31,421 bases of DNA from Phanerochaete sordida (Eukaryota; Basidiomycota; Agaricomycetes; Polyporales; Phanerochaetaceae). The stretch is taken from contig BPQB01000159.1 in assembly GCA_019973155.2 (NCBI GenBank), positions 1 through 31,421 of the forward strand, given 5' to 3'. The notes beneath the pieces are model-generated. The model saw only the letters and a program-made list of their open reading frames with translations. It was not told where the DNA came from and did not search any database. Position numbers and translations under genes: made by a program. This document shows positions 20,238 to 31,197 of this stretch, one piece after another; within the stretch, counting starts at the first letter, position 1, and each line of letters begins with the position of its first letter.

Positions 20238-21130
20238 ATGCGTAGGGTTTCCGCGCTTGGCCCACTGACAGACACCGCCCAGCCCGTCCCGTCCGTTTCA
20301 TCCGCAGTCCTAGACGGGCCCACGTCGCTGCTCCCGACCGCGCTCGACCTCCACAACGTGCTCCCTGACCCCCTGGATGACTACATGGCGGCAACATGTG
20401 GCAGCGCAGCTCGGACTGCGTCCGGCTACTGTGGCTCCTGCCGGACGAGGCGGCTAGGCTCGCGGGGCGTTCGACTTCCAATACCGCGCCTGACGCGCTG
20501 GACCTGAACGCCGCGGATGTCGAGTGCGGGGGCGAGGACGTCGCGGGCACCGTGGCGGACGACGCGTATGCGGCGCCGCTTGCCTCGTTCGCAGGATTGT
20601 GCTGTGCCTCGCCGTACTGGCTCTTTCTGGGCTTCGTCTTGAAGAACAACCCGCCAGGCCCACTGCTGACCACGGTTCAGCGTAGGTTCAGCGGCACTAC
20701 GATGTGAGTCGCTGAGCTACACAGACATATTTTCTGCGCGCCGCTGGTCATCAGGCTCACGCTCAGCGCTATCAGTAGCAGCATCACGCAGCCATTGCGG
20801 AAAGCACTCCTGGCGCGCTCTACGCGCTTCTCTCAGCTCTTCCGACGTTGCCGATACACATGGCTACTACTGGTCCATTCGGGACGACACGTACATGACC
20901 CCGGACCTGGATCGTCGATATTGTGGGTGGGTGCCATCCTCCGCGCGGCGCAGACGTGTGTTGATTATCTGTGCGAGGTGCAGAGATGCAGGGCTACGCG
21001 CTCTCTACCTCTACCTCGATACCATCGTGTCAGCTCCCGTGTGGCACGATATCCGGAGGCACGCCTAGTGCACTGGCAGGCAGCAATATGTGACATTGTG
21101 CGCACCGTGTATTCTACTATTACCCCTCAA
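20238..21130 (+). pseudogene. Frameshifted coding remnant
   Basis: The frame from 20238 codes SSAVLDGPTSLLPTALDLHN and DPLDDYMA with C/G-ending codons. The good frame then shifts near 20390-20440 (SSDCVRLLWLLPDEAARLAG, then DDAYAAPLASFAGLCCASPY) to a GTGAGT donor at 20705. A 52-base intron ending TCATCAG follows. Later the best frame changes again: THGYYWSIRDDTYMTPDLDR, then RALYLYLDTIVSAPVWHDIR to a stop near 21070. Two frame changes imply loss of function unless the splicing is unusual. No family was recognised. Confidence 0.4.
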
Positions 21131-21181
21131 GAGTTGAGGCTAACCTACTCTGGTGTATGCATGACAGAGCCAAGATGTTAG

Positions 21182-23098
21182 CATCGCGCTTTATCGCGTG
21201 TTCGTACGCTTCCAGCAGGACGGACAAGCGTTCAATGGCGCAGAGTGCGCGAAGACAGCCAGTAGGGAAATGATGATATCTTCGGCTTGGTAGCGGGATA
21301 ATGGTGCACCCAGCAGGCTGGCGCCCCTCGGTTTGTAGCAGAAACCAAACATATGGAGTGCTGCAGAGCAACGAGGGGACTGCGCTATAGCAAGTGATAG
21401 TCTTCGCATGACGTATAGATATTCCTGAATCGCGAATTTTCAGGGACTCGTGTTATTGTTGCAGCACACAACGGAAACTCTTCCGCAATACGGCACTGTC
21501 CCACTTCAACTCTTGTCCATTGCACGCTGAATTCGATGGACCTTGCTACCAGGCAAGCTTTGCTGTGACCCGCGTCACTTTGAACGTCCACAGGCACAAG
21601 GGCATGCCTGTGTGGACGACCTGAATGGTCGGTCCTTGATCTGTACGCGTTCACACGTTTTAGAATCCACATTGAAGCACGCAAACGGCGCTGCGTGGTC
21701 GCAATCTACGGCCATGCGCGTGTCACAGGTACGCCTTGTCCCGCATTCAGCTGACCATAGTGGGGTCCCTTTAATCTTTACCAAGTGGTACGGGGTCAAG
21801 GCGTTGCCGCCCCCAACTCGCCAGCCTTCTGGGGCGAACAATCTGTGGAGGCCGCAGAGGTATGCGAATATATGCGCGCGATCGTCTCACTAGGCGTACG
21901 CGCTGTGACTAGACTAATCTTGGTAGCCTGCTTCTAGATATTCAACGCTCCGCTAGTTCGATAGCGACGTATGGGACGAGATACTGAGTCTGTATGTCGG
22001 GCAGCGCGAGGAGGTTGTATGCTCAGGGATTCCAAGCCTGCCACCGTCGGCCGTACGATTTGTCAACATTACTGAGGGTGCTACAAACACTTCTGCGCAG
22101 AATGCGCTCAATACAATACTTCCTAGTGCTTCCTACCGCCTTGCCTGGCTCCTATTTCTTCAGTCGCGATACTGAACCACTGCGCTCGATGTGCAAACGT
22201 CCTTGAGTCGTCGTGCGATCTGCGAAGGCGTGGCGGGTCCGTTCACATTATGGGACGTGTAGAGTGCATCCATTGCTATGCGCACCTTTCATTTCGTTGC
22301 ATAGTGGGTCATTCAAGCTCCCAGCCAGTATCACTTCATGCTCTGATTGACGAGGTCATCAGGTTAGCGTCGCTGGCGAATGGGGGTAGCAGACGTACGC
22401 GTTTGTCTCGCGTGTCGCGCCAAGCACGTCGTCTAACCCATCCGAAGAATCCCCCGGCCTCTGCAGCATCGCACGAAGGCGCACATCGCGGGTGTGGATA
22501 GCGCACTGCGTCAGCTTGACAGGTTCGAACCGGTATGGCTGGTGCGGCCGGCGGAAGTAGTACTCCTGACGGGGCTGACGCTCTTCAAGACCGGCGTAGT
22601 ATGCCATCCGAACACTGTCACTGCAGATGCTCCACATTGCGCATCCAAACAGAATAAAACAGTTGTTAAAGTTGCCTATATGCCAATTCGCATTGCGGAC
22701 GTAGCATTCCCCTGTTGTGCAGGAAGATATTAGCATGCTAGAGGCTAGCATTCGTCAAAAACCTGGACGCTCACAGATCGAGCCAAGGTTTTGGATCATA
22801 TAGTCGTAGTACATTTTGTACGACAGGTTGGATGCACGTTGAAAGTTGATATGATGAAGGGGAAGAACAAGCTGGTGTGTTGCGGGAGCGCCCGATATTT
22901 ATGGTTGCGAGCGAGCCTACAGCGCGACTGCCGAGACCTGCACGTCATCGCGACAATTTTAGACTTTTACACGTAGACGCACTTCGCCTCCCTTGACAAA
23001 AATACAAAGAATCAAAGGGAGTGGGATTATACAAATAGTCTGTACAAGTGATTCACGGAAGGTACTAATAGGAGTAATTATAAAATGTGTTCCTCAGT
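21182..23098. other. Gene-poor stretch; 3' flank of gene C at its right end
   Basis: Only short frames on both strands (longest minus 22359-22751, 130 codons without a convincing ATG start) and no domains. A GGTTCGAACC at 22522-22531 resembles a tRNA B box, but no cloverleaf can be built around it. The last 150 bases should hold the gene C terminator. Confidence 0.35.
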
Positions 23099-25778
23099 TC
23101 ACGGGGCCCTCTTCTTCCCTGCCGGCTTCGTGCTCAGAGCCTGTTGACGTGCCTCAGCCCTCTCCCAGTACCTGCGGAGTAGCCCAAACGCAGGCTGAGG
23201 TCGCGTATCGACAGTCCCGAGGGTGTTGCGGACCGCCGTCTGGCGGGACTCGAGAGGTTCAGCGACCTCGCCGGCCTCAGAAATGGGGGGCAGAGGAGTG
23301 GAAGTCGGAGACCGGTGCCTAGGTGCGCTGGGTCGCGAGAAGGGGAGAGCGATCTTGCTCGAGCTCGGGATAGCGTTGTTACTGGGTGTTACAGCGGTGG
23401 AAGGAGTGTCCCCTGTGTTGTATGCAGCGACGGGCGCAGACGTCGCATCCGAGTCGGGGGCGTCGATCAGCTGTTCCGGCGACTCGGTAGACATCTCGGA
23501 CGAAGTAACGCCGCGCAAGGATTCGGCGGTAGGTGCACCCGTGGAGGAAGACGAAGCATCTTTACCGGTCGTGGCATCCATGCTAAGATCGTTCAAGTCG
23601 TTGACCAGGAGCATCGGCGGAGCATGATTCGAGTCTTCGATACCAGCGACCGGTACACCAATGGGTTCAGCGGAGGCGCCAACAGCGGAGTCACCAGGGG
23701 GGTCTAAGGATGATGCATCTGGGCTATCAGGCATACTCGCGGCCAAAGTCTCTGACCCAGGGGGGGCTGTCGGCACGGGGATCTGGTTGACGTCGTCTGG
23801 CAGCGAGGACGAGGACGAGGGCGAAGGAGAGCTGTGGAGCGATTCCGCAGGCTCGGCAGATGCAGATGAAGGCGAGATGGGTGAAGGCGAAGCGGGTGAA
23901 GGCGATGCAGGCACCGGCGAGGCGAGCGAAGGCGATGCAGGCACCGGCGAGGCGAGCGAAGGCGATGCAGGCACCGGCGAGGCGAACGAAGGTAACGTGC
24001 GAATGGACGGCGATGTTTTCCTGCCCACAATGTCATCATTCTGGACAAGTAGTGTAGTCGAAAGAGCTTCGTCGATAGGATGGTGCAATGTCGCAAGCGA
24101 ATCAACTGCAATTCCAGAAGGCACCGAAGAACAAGGAAGGTCGACCGTGATGTCGCCAGAAGGAGCACCAGACTCGGGCTGAGGCGCGGCAGAGGTCACC
24201 ATGGCTACGTCGAGTGTATCATCGGGCTGGCCTAGGTCGAAGCAGGGTTCCAGGTTCTCGGTGACAGGTTCGAGTTGCGTAGGAGGACCGGCAGACTGCT
24301 GAGCAAGACTTCCGAGACGTGGGAGCCCGACGTCCTCGTCTTTGTCGACCACTTCGGTTGGCTGCTCGAGATTGGAGCAGGAGCCCAAGATAGAGCTGAG
24401 ATCCTGAGGTTCGTCTCCGGATGGCTGAGGAACATCGTCGACAGACGGGCGCGGAACGCTCACGTCGTCATCAAGCGCCTCGTCCGGCTCAAGATGACAG
24501 CGAGACACGCAAGAGCTCAAGTTCTCGACGACAGGTCTTCGGAGCGGAGGGACGGCACCAGTGGGCTGCGGGGAGTTTTCGAAGTGCGGGAGCTGGATGT
24601 CGCCAGGCTGAACGTCGACAACCGCTTCTACGACTGTTGGAGTTGCAGCCGCGACCGCGCCGATTTCGCCAGAGAGATGAACCTCGAGGGCGTGGGCCCT
24701 CGCGACAGTCCGAACTTCGGATGCTACCGTAGACTTGGTCCTCAACTTAGTCGTGAGAGCCATGATGCACTGGCAGATTTTGCGGAAAATGAGCCAACCG
24801 GCAATGAAGCTGAGAATCAGCAAAGGAGTGCACTCCGTGACTGTGGCGATAGCCCCACGAATAGAGAATTCAGCCGTTCCTAGTGCGACGTCGCTACTTC
24901 CACCAAAGATGGATGATCTTGGGGTGCAGCCCGGTGGAATAGGCTGACGGGTGGTCCGCGCCGTCACGGAAAGAAAGTCTGCGCTGTGTACCACGTTGCG
25001 TCAGCAACGAGTCCTCTCCAAGTAGGCGAAATAGCTTACAGTGGATCGATGCCGCGCGTGGTCTGTGGCTCTTCCTCTCCCCCCATCGTCGTGGCGGGGG
25101 CCCAGGTAGGTACAGCGTGCTCCTTGACCGTTGTCTCGTGGATTTCCAAGTTATCGTAGATACTGCGCGCAGATTTAGTCAAGCGTATCGCTACATTAGC
25201 AGCTACATGCACTCACGCGGGTGCAGTGGAGGGCGTGCCGATATCGCTCGTCGCAGACGGTGTCTCCGCCGAAGCGGGCAGAGATGACGCTGCGCCCGTG
25301 ACTGCCGAGCAGGTACGTTGAGACTGTGCTCGTTCGAGGGGGTTTAGGGCAGGGGTGACATCTTGGCGTGCATGTTCAGGACTGTCGACGTCTCCCCTGA
25401 AAACGCTCAAGTTGGACTGATCGCGGCCACCTTGGTTGGACCCTTGGTCGTGCGCGGGTGGCAGAGATGCTGAGTCACGATCCGCAGCGACGCTGCCACT
25501 GGGGGTTTCCGATCTGAAAGATGGAAAACATTGAGGTCAAGGAACGACTAGCACACGCCGGGCTACGCTCACCTGGCAGCCTGAGTAGGGCCCTCTGAGC
25601 ACGAGCGAAGAGAACAGTTGTCCCCAGACGGAGCGGTCCCGCGCTCGTCAGTGGATTGTATCAATTTCGACACGGCGGTCCACAGGCTGGCGTACATCTT
25701 CCTGGCATGCTCGGGCATGCTCCAGTGATATACGACAGTGACTAATGCCGAAAGTTGAAGCCAGTAGAATTGCAACAT
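23099..25778 (-). CDS. Gene C: two-TM protein with Ser/Pro-rich tail, 836 aa
   Basis: Four exons: 25778-25573, 25513-25217, 25162-25040 and 24983-23099. The introns are 59, 54 and 56 bp, all phase 2. The start ATG gives MLQFYWLQLSALVTVVYHW: hydrophobic to residue 18, then W19-S-M21-P22 and Y29, aligned without gaps to genes A and B. Two Ser/Thr/Gly-rich linker exons precede the second hydrophobic segment (about 261-284, LLILSFIAGWLIFRKICQC). Its KICQC corresponds to the GWQS/GCQS of A and B. The tail of about 550 residues is rich in Ser, Pro, Ala and acidic residues. It contains a tandem SPVPASPSLA repeat and ends basic (RRYWERAEARQQ...GKKRAP). It is the largest member of the family; membrane location is inferred and function is unknown. 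Last gene of a minus-strand run. Confidence 0.82.
23901..23990 (-). repeat. 30-bp coding tandem repeat in gene C
   Basis: Three 30-base units start at 23901, 23931 and 23961. The third differs by one base. Each encodes ten residues of the type SLASPVPASP on the minus strand. Unit length preserves the frame. Confidence 0.95.
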
Positions 25779-26169
25779 CACGGTAGGAGGCTGCCAGCAG
25801 CGGTAGGTCAAAAAGATTCTGAGAAAAGTGCGAGATGGGAGGAGGAGGAGAAAGGCGGGTGAAAAGTGACGGGTCGAAGTTCAACTTTTAGAGCTCTTGA
25901 AGACGACCACGTGGGATGTGACATCGAGTCACGACAGCTTCTTGTTCCTGCATTTTTGACTCTGCGGCTCGCGCACCGTCGTGTCCATATTGGAATTCGC
26001 TCGTTCGGACAAACACATAATGTGCGGCTTTCATGGAGATACAAAATAACAGGTCAACACTAGCGGTACACAACTTTGAGGGTCCGACAATATAACAATA
26101 CAAGGCGTCGCGTCATCCACAACTCGCGGTGTGATTCTCATAGGCTCGCCAGCCACACTGCCGCAGTCC
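25779..26169. other. Intergenic between two minus-strand genes
   Basis: This 391-base stretch must contain the gene C promoter and the 3' end of the 170-residue protein gene. No coding frame is supported. Confidence 0.5.
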
Positions 26170-26791
26170 TCACAATGAACATTCCATGTCTCCGACGTTC
26201 GACGCCTTTGCCCGTCGCCTCTGCTGCCTAGCCTGCTTCTCCCTCTCCTGCTTCATGACCTCGGCGACGCTTGGGATCTTGCGAGCTCTAACGCGGGCGC
26301 GGGCCTTCTCTACCTTCGCGCGCATCGTCATGTTCTTGAAGATGACCATGTATCCTGGCATCAACTGGCGCACGGTCTTCCCGAAAGCGCGAGACGCTTC
26401 CAAGGCGAGCCTCGGGTTGCGCACCAGCCGGCACATGACTTTGGCCCGAGGACTGCTGTATCAACGTTAGTTGTGAAAGGTACCGCAAAGCGTAGATACA
26501 CTTACAATGACGAGGGACGCATAGAGCGCGGGAAAGCGTCGAAGGAAAGGGGGAAGACGAAAGCGAACGGCTTCGAGGCGGCGTCCTCGACGCGAACAAG
26601 ACCCGCTCGCGTCTGATCGGACGAAAGGTGCACATGATCCTCAGGTAGCGTCTTCCCCCACAACAGCCGCCAAGCGTAGCGCACGCTCTGAAGAAACGAG
26701 TGTTTGTCACGCAGAGCAGGGTTGAGAAGACTTGGCGCACACACACCTCGAGCCACGGGTTTGTGTATCTGCCGGGGGTTATGTTCTCCAT
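26170..26791 (-). CDS. Hypothetical protein with basic C-terminal helix, 170 aa
   Basis: Three exons: 26791-26747, 26687-26506 and 26455-26170. The introns are 59 bp (GTGTGT...TTCAG, phase 0) and 50 bp (GTAAGT...ACAG, phase 2). The protein begins MENITPGRYTNPWLE and continues SVRYAWRLLWGK. It has a middle PFAFVFPLSFDAFPRSM stretch. From about residue 115 it is very basic and probably helical (AKVEKARARVRARKIPS, KQEREKQARQQRRRAKA). No transmembrane segment or known domain was recognised. The context of the start codon is weak, so an upstream start is possible. It lies between gene C and the gene at 27181-27768, same strand. Confidence 0.55.
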
Positions 26792-27180
26792 AGATACGTA
26801 TTATGACTGTGTGTAGAGATTATATGGGGCTGTATAGTGCCAGGAGGTGAACAGTGGGCTATGGAGGGTATCGCGAGAGGAGAAGGAGTGAGCTGGTTCA
26901 AGTCGGGTCGCGCCTGTAGACGTCGGCGTCGGAGTTTAAATCCTTTACTCTCGTTCAAGCAACATGCCTGCCTATTTCGGGAATACTTCTCCTCGAGTGA
27001 CGTCACTTCGCCCACTTCCCCGTAGTGCATATCCCAGTGCCAGGAGGGCTCGCGTGAACGGAGATCACAACATTGAATCGCATACGTCGGAAAACAAACT
27101 ACATTCCGCTGGGACAAATGATGAGACAGAGCTATACAATGGTAATGCTATCGACAGGGCTTGAACATAGAAAGCGGCTT
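26792..27180. other. Intergenic, minus-strand run
   Basis: This 389-base spacer holds the promoter of the gene at 26791 and the 3' end of the gene at 27181. No coding frame is supported. Confidence 0.5.
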
Positions 27181-27768
27181 TCAGGCCATCCAAAGAGCGT
27201 CCCAGATGGCGGACAAGTTGAACCAACTACCACCACGCGGCTTTCGACGACTCTTCGCTCCGCCGCCTCTCTTCCTCTTCTGACCCTTCGCCTTGTAACG
27301 CTTGACCGTTGCCTCCTTGCCCGCTCTCCCGCGCATCTTCGGTAGATCGCATGCCTTCCCGTTGAGGCCGCCTGTTTGGATGCGCCCGTGTCTGACTTGG
27401 CGCTTAGACAGCATCGTCTCGGAAAGCGTTAGGTGAGTCTGTGCCGACTTAGAGGCCCAAGTCTTCGGGGGCTCGCGGAGCACCATGAAGCGCTGGGTCT
27501 TGAGACTCGATACCGTGCCCTGCTGACGATGCTCGCGGAGAAGCGAGCGGAATGTCTTGAGCTTGACACCGTTGAGGGCGTCTTCGGAAGCGGTGAAGGG
27601 GGTGCAGAGCGCCAGAGACTTGGTGTCGAACGAGCGCAGGAGTTCTTCCCCAGATTCGACGTAGAAGTCGACCAAAGATAGGGCGCCAAGAGAGGTGATG
27701 AAGATAGGGTGCGCTGGAGGCGCGTCGGCGAAGGAGAGTTCGAAGGAGAACGAGCTTGTAAAAGCCAT
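27181..27768 (-). CDS. Hypothetical protein with very basic C-terminus, 195 aa
   Basis: A single uninterrupted exon. I chose the ATG at 27768-27766 (MAFTSSFSFELSFADAPPAH) because of its good context (A at -3, G at +4). The frame remains open up to another ATG at 27939, which would add 57 residues of low-value sequence. The N-terminal half is mildly hydrophobic and acidic. The last 60 residues are extremely Lys/Arg/Gly-rich (KRYKAKGQKRKRGGGAKSRR), resembling a bipartite nuclear signal or nucleic-acid-binding tail. A short hydrophobic end follows (WFNLSAIWDALWMA). No family was recognised. Confidence 0.55.
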   Translation of the reverse strand: MAFTSSFSFELSFADAPPAHPIFITSLGALSLVDFYVESGEELLRSFDTKSLALCTPFTASEDALNGVKLKTFRSLLREHRQQGTVSSLKTQRFMVLREPPKTWASKSAQTHLTLSETMLSKRQVRHGRIQTGGLNGKACDLPKMRGRAGKEATVKRYKAKGQKRKRGGGAKSRRKPRGGSWFNLSAIWDALWMA

Positions 27769-27943
27769 TATAGATGTACTTGATGGGACTGCTAGGTTTG
27801 CATGATGAACGAAGTGAGTGTGCGAAGCGAGGCAAACACTCGCTAGAATGCTCACAGCGTCGTGAACAGGTCTGTCAACTCTAGACTCGTGCGTAGGTGT
27901 TCGGACCAGGACGGAAAGACAGGAGGAAGGAGTATCCAATCAG

Positions 27944-28450
27944 TCAAGCGAGCGACAAACGAGTGAGAGATGCGGCGGTGCGAAGGTAGCCTGGGTCAGC
28001 CGCGGATGATGACGGTACGAGAGGAAGCGAGTTCGAACACCAACCTCGCTGGGCGGCGGCTTTGTCAGAAGCAGGTCGGCAAAAGCCGCGCACAACGCTG
28101 AACTCAAATTCTCTCAGTGCGCTGCACGCTACTCTCCGCTCTTTGGCTTCGCCCTCCATGGAGTAAAGCACACGCTCAGCGATAAGATGGTTGTAAAACC
28201 TTCCTAGCTTCTGCCGTGCCCACTGGAAGCAAAACCGCGTCACAAGAGTGAGATAATAATGACTCTCACTGCGTACTACAGAAGGTTGAGACTTGCGTCG
28301 ACTGTCTGTACTTGTTCCATTGCTTCTCATGAGGTCTTCTGCGCTGCTGCAAGCAGTATCGTACGCGACAGGCCGTAGCACGACATATGAGTAGCCCTGC
28401 GCCTGCGATATCGCTCTCCAGCTCGCGATGCGCGTCATCACGTTAAGCAT
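27944..28450 (-). CDS. Doubtful ORF, 168 aa
   Basis: An ATG at 28450 opens MLNVMTRIASWRAISQAQGY and the frame stays open to 27944. The protein is mixed and Ser/Arg-rich without domain, transmembrane segment or visible introns. It would be the first gene of the minus-strand run, ending 175 bases before the start at 27768. Chance cannot be excluded. Confidence 0.25.
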   Translation of the reverse strand: MLNVMTRIASWRAISQAQGYSYVVLRPVAYDTACSSAEDLMRSNGTSTDSRRKSQPSVVRSESHYYLTLVTRFCFQWARQKLGRFYNHLIAERVLYSMEGEAKERRVACSALREFEFSVVRGFCRPASDKAAAQRGWCSNSLPLVPSSSAADPGYLRTAASLTRLSLA

Positions 28451-28617
28451 GGTAGTCTCCTTCGACGGTATGGAGTATTTAGCAGCGCGGCGGACGTCTG
28501 GCCTGTCACGTATCAGCTCTCCGCCAGTACGCCCCCGCTCGTGCTCGCGTCCAGCTTCGTGTTTTCTGCGCCCCCGATGCACCGACTGATCTCCGCCCCG
28601 CCGTCGCGCCTAAAACG

Positions 28618-30140
28618 ATGCGCATGAAGTGCACACACAGCTCTGAGCTTCCCAGCGTCCACTGCACCTTCGTAAATGGGGCTGCTGTACAAGGTACTAA
28701 GGCGCTGCTCCTTCTCACTCTCGCGCACGCGCATCGCGGGACGATGCGGAGCTTTGCGACTGAAGCAGTCGCTCCCTTGAAGAGAAGCGAAGATTACATG
28801 CTCGCGGTGCCCTTGGACGAATGTATGCCCACGATGAGCGCACATTCGACGGTATGGTTGCTGCGGAATCCCACGGCGTTCGTGCAGCTGTAGTATAACT
28901 TTGAGGGGAAGGTGACGTGCACGTACGAGATGCTGGTCGTGATTGCGGATCTGCGTGTTCCGGAGTACTATATATTTGGTTATTGGTTCAGATGAGCTCA
29001 AATATTGTATGGTATAGCCGTATCGCGGCCTCGTTCTCATTCCTGACACTGTCACAACGTGTCAGTAAGCGCAATTTTTGATCACACGTCCATGGCTTAC
29101 AGATCGTTAGCGTCTCTGTATGGGGTATGAAATGCAGCGTTAATGCTACGCGCATGAGCCAAGATATGTCTTACCTCATGCTCGGCGAGGCTAGGCAGGT
29201 CCCACCCCACCGCTGCCTTGTCCCCAGCTAATCGTTCGTAAATCTCAGCTGACACAGTCCGATCAGTACACTATCAACCAACAAAGCTTCCCCGGGTAAT
29301 TCCTGGCTTTACGGAAGTCGTCTCCAAGGAGGCATATTGGTCGTCCATGACCTCCATCGTATGTTCGAGTTATCATGACTGATGTGATCCAGATAGTGAT
29401 GTCAATTTTGGTGGAGAAAGGAGGACGTACTCATACGCTGTGTACAGAGATAGGTAGACGTTTTCGCCGTGTACGACGAGTTTTATTTGCGCGCGGCCAT
29501 AGCCTGAGAGCTGGCTCCTCGGTTCACGCGCACGACTGCGGCAGAGCAAAACCTCCCGCGTCTGCACCGCGGCTGATTCTCTGGCGAGCTGCACAGAAAT
29601 GCGACACACCTAGAAACACCACCATCATCCACGAGTCGCGCAGCAAGCACAACGGATACTCACCGTAGTCGGACTTTACCAGCGATCCAACTTGCGCTGA
29701 CCTCCCCATAAACCTCTGTAATCCTACACGAGGCCGCCCTCCGGCCAACTACTCTTTCCCGCACCATCGATGCGCAACTTCACCGCCTCACTGCTCTCGG
29801 GCCCCCTGGCGCTCTTCCCTTCACCGCTATTCAGTACAGACGGCAAGCTACGCCGCAGGGGTAGAGACTCACCGCATCGTGAACCACACATGTGTGTCAT
29901 TCGGGGGCGCACTGAGCGAGGTCACGCAAGCGACGCTAGTTGCGCTGGGCACGGGCGCGGCTTGTCAACTGGGAGGAGATGGTCTGAAATAATGCTGTAT
30001 TTTCATATGACGCTCGGTAGCAACACCACAATCATCGGATGGGTTTCCTCGCAGCACGACGCGGCATCCGTTGCGCAGAAGAATCTTTGGCTAGTGCACG
30101 CGCAGTCGGGATACTTCAATCTGGTGCGCGCGTTCTGAGG
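28618..30140 (+). pseudogene. Coding-like fragments with stops
   Basis: Plus-strand patches show coherent frames broken by stops. One is about 28790-28990: LAVPLDECMPTMSAHSTVWL, then RNPTAFVQL, a TAG, and FEGKVTCTYEMLVVIADLRV. Another is about 29880-29990 (IVNHTCVSFGGALSEVTQAT). A third is 30007-30138 (TLGSNTTIIGWVSSQHDAAS, then QKNLWLVHAQSGYFNLVRAF and stop). I could not join them by standard introns. They may be remnants of one larger gene leading into the right repeat arm. Family unknown. Bases 29000-29700 between the patches show nothing convincing. Confidence 0.3.
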
Positions 30141-30299
30141 ATGCGTGTACGACGAGCACGAGCGGAGACCTGTCGGCGGAGGACTTGCGGGAGATGGGCC
30201 AAAGAGAGCAGATAAGGTCCTGACCTTGGTATCTGGTGTGCGCGTCGAAATATAACCTATCATCAAGGGATACGTGTATGCGCTGAATGGGCGAAGACG

Positions 30300-31197
30300 A
30301 GGTGACAAGCGTGGCGACGTACTCGAGCTGCACACAGCGCTTCACCATGCCCTGCAATGCACTCTACCGAGCCTACAAGCCCCTGTTTCCATTTTCACTC
30401 AGCGAGCCTGCTACCATGTCCGGCCCGCGCGAATCATGGGCTGCCGCGAGTACGAGGATGTGGAAACCTAGACGGTGTGTAGTTGATAGGCACTACCACG
30501 CAAGTGTGAGCTTCCGTGCATACATCGAGTCTCGTCTGTGCTTACCGCGTAAAATATGACATGAATCACGACCATAAACTCCTTACAGAGGTCCTGTTGT
30601 GTTTTTCCCGACGGTATTCGTGGCCTTTCTAGCGTCCGAGCGGAAGATGATTTACAGAACGGCGCGGGTCTATCCAGGAGAACCAGTGCGCATACAAGGA
30701 GGCCTACAAGAGCACACGAGTAAGCGATAGGGGGCGCAGAGAACTTGAAGAACATCCCGCCATACCGGTCTTGGCACGGTCGTCACGGAATACCATCGAC
30801 TGAGCCGGACGGGAACATGGGGCGGCGATGCAGTGCAGATAGCATACCTGTAACACGCAACGAGAACGAGATTGCAGATCTAGGTGGACACGGGTGAGGT
30901 GAATGAAGCTGAAGCGTCGCTGGGCATGGTCGTCGCCGACGCGAAGCGAAACCGCGATGGCGGGCAAGGACAAGTCCACGCGTCTAATTGACCTCGAGCG
31001 CACGGAGCGCTCACCCACACCGCAAGCCTCGACGCAACGCGGCAGTCATGGATCTCTCACAAGAGCGGGTCACACAGTCATAGATGGTGCGACACTAATG
31101 GATCCCATTTGCCAGCCAAGTATATATGACATAGAGTACGGACTAGACAGTACAAGGATACTACGCTGCCCCAAACTGTACACTAGGTCACGGTCGA
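30300..31197. repeat. Right arm of the window-spanning inverted repeat
   Basis: Reverse complement of bases 1 to about 870; see the left arm. Bases 31079-31197 match the left edge with one difference. At the inner side (about 30300-30415) the match is diverged but visible, for example around CCATGCCCTGCAATGCACTC. Sequence after 31197 has no partner in the window because the left arm starts at the window edge. Confidence 0.93.
30416..30559 (+). CDS. Small 47-codon ORF, partner of 608-751
   Basis: Starts MSGPRESWAAASTRMWKP, contains ASVSFRAYIE and stops at 30557-30559, the same length as its left-arm partner. The frame is also open upstream to 30287, where SVATYSSCTQRF is partly recognisable in the left arm but interrupted there by stops. 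It may therefore be an exon rather than a stand-alone gene. No domain was recognised. Confidence 0.25.
   Translation: MSGPRESWAAASTRMWKPRRCVVDRHYHASVSFRAYIESRLCLPRKI

Noticed and set aside
22522..22531. GGTTCGAACC resembling a tRNA B box
   Set aside because: No acceptor stem, anticodon arm or A box can be built at the right distances.
23223..24883. Several long plus-strand ORFs
   Set aside because: They are opposite-strand shadows of the long last exon of gene C, caused by its repetitive Ser/Pro codons.
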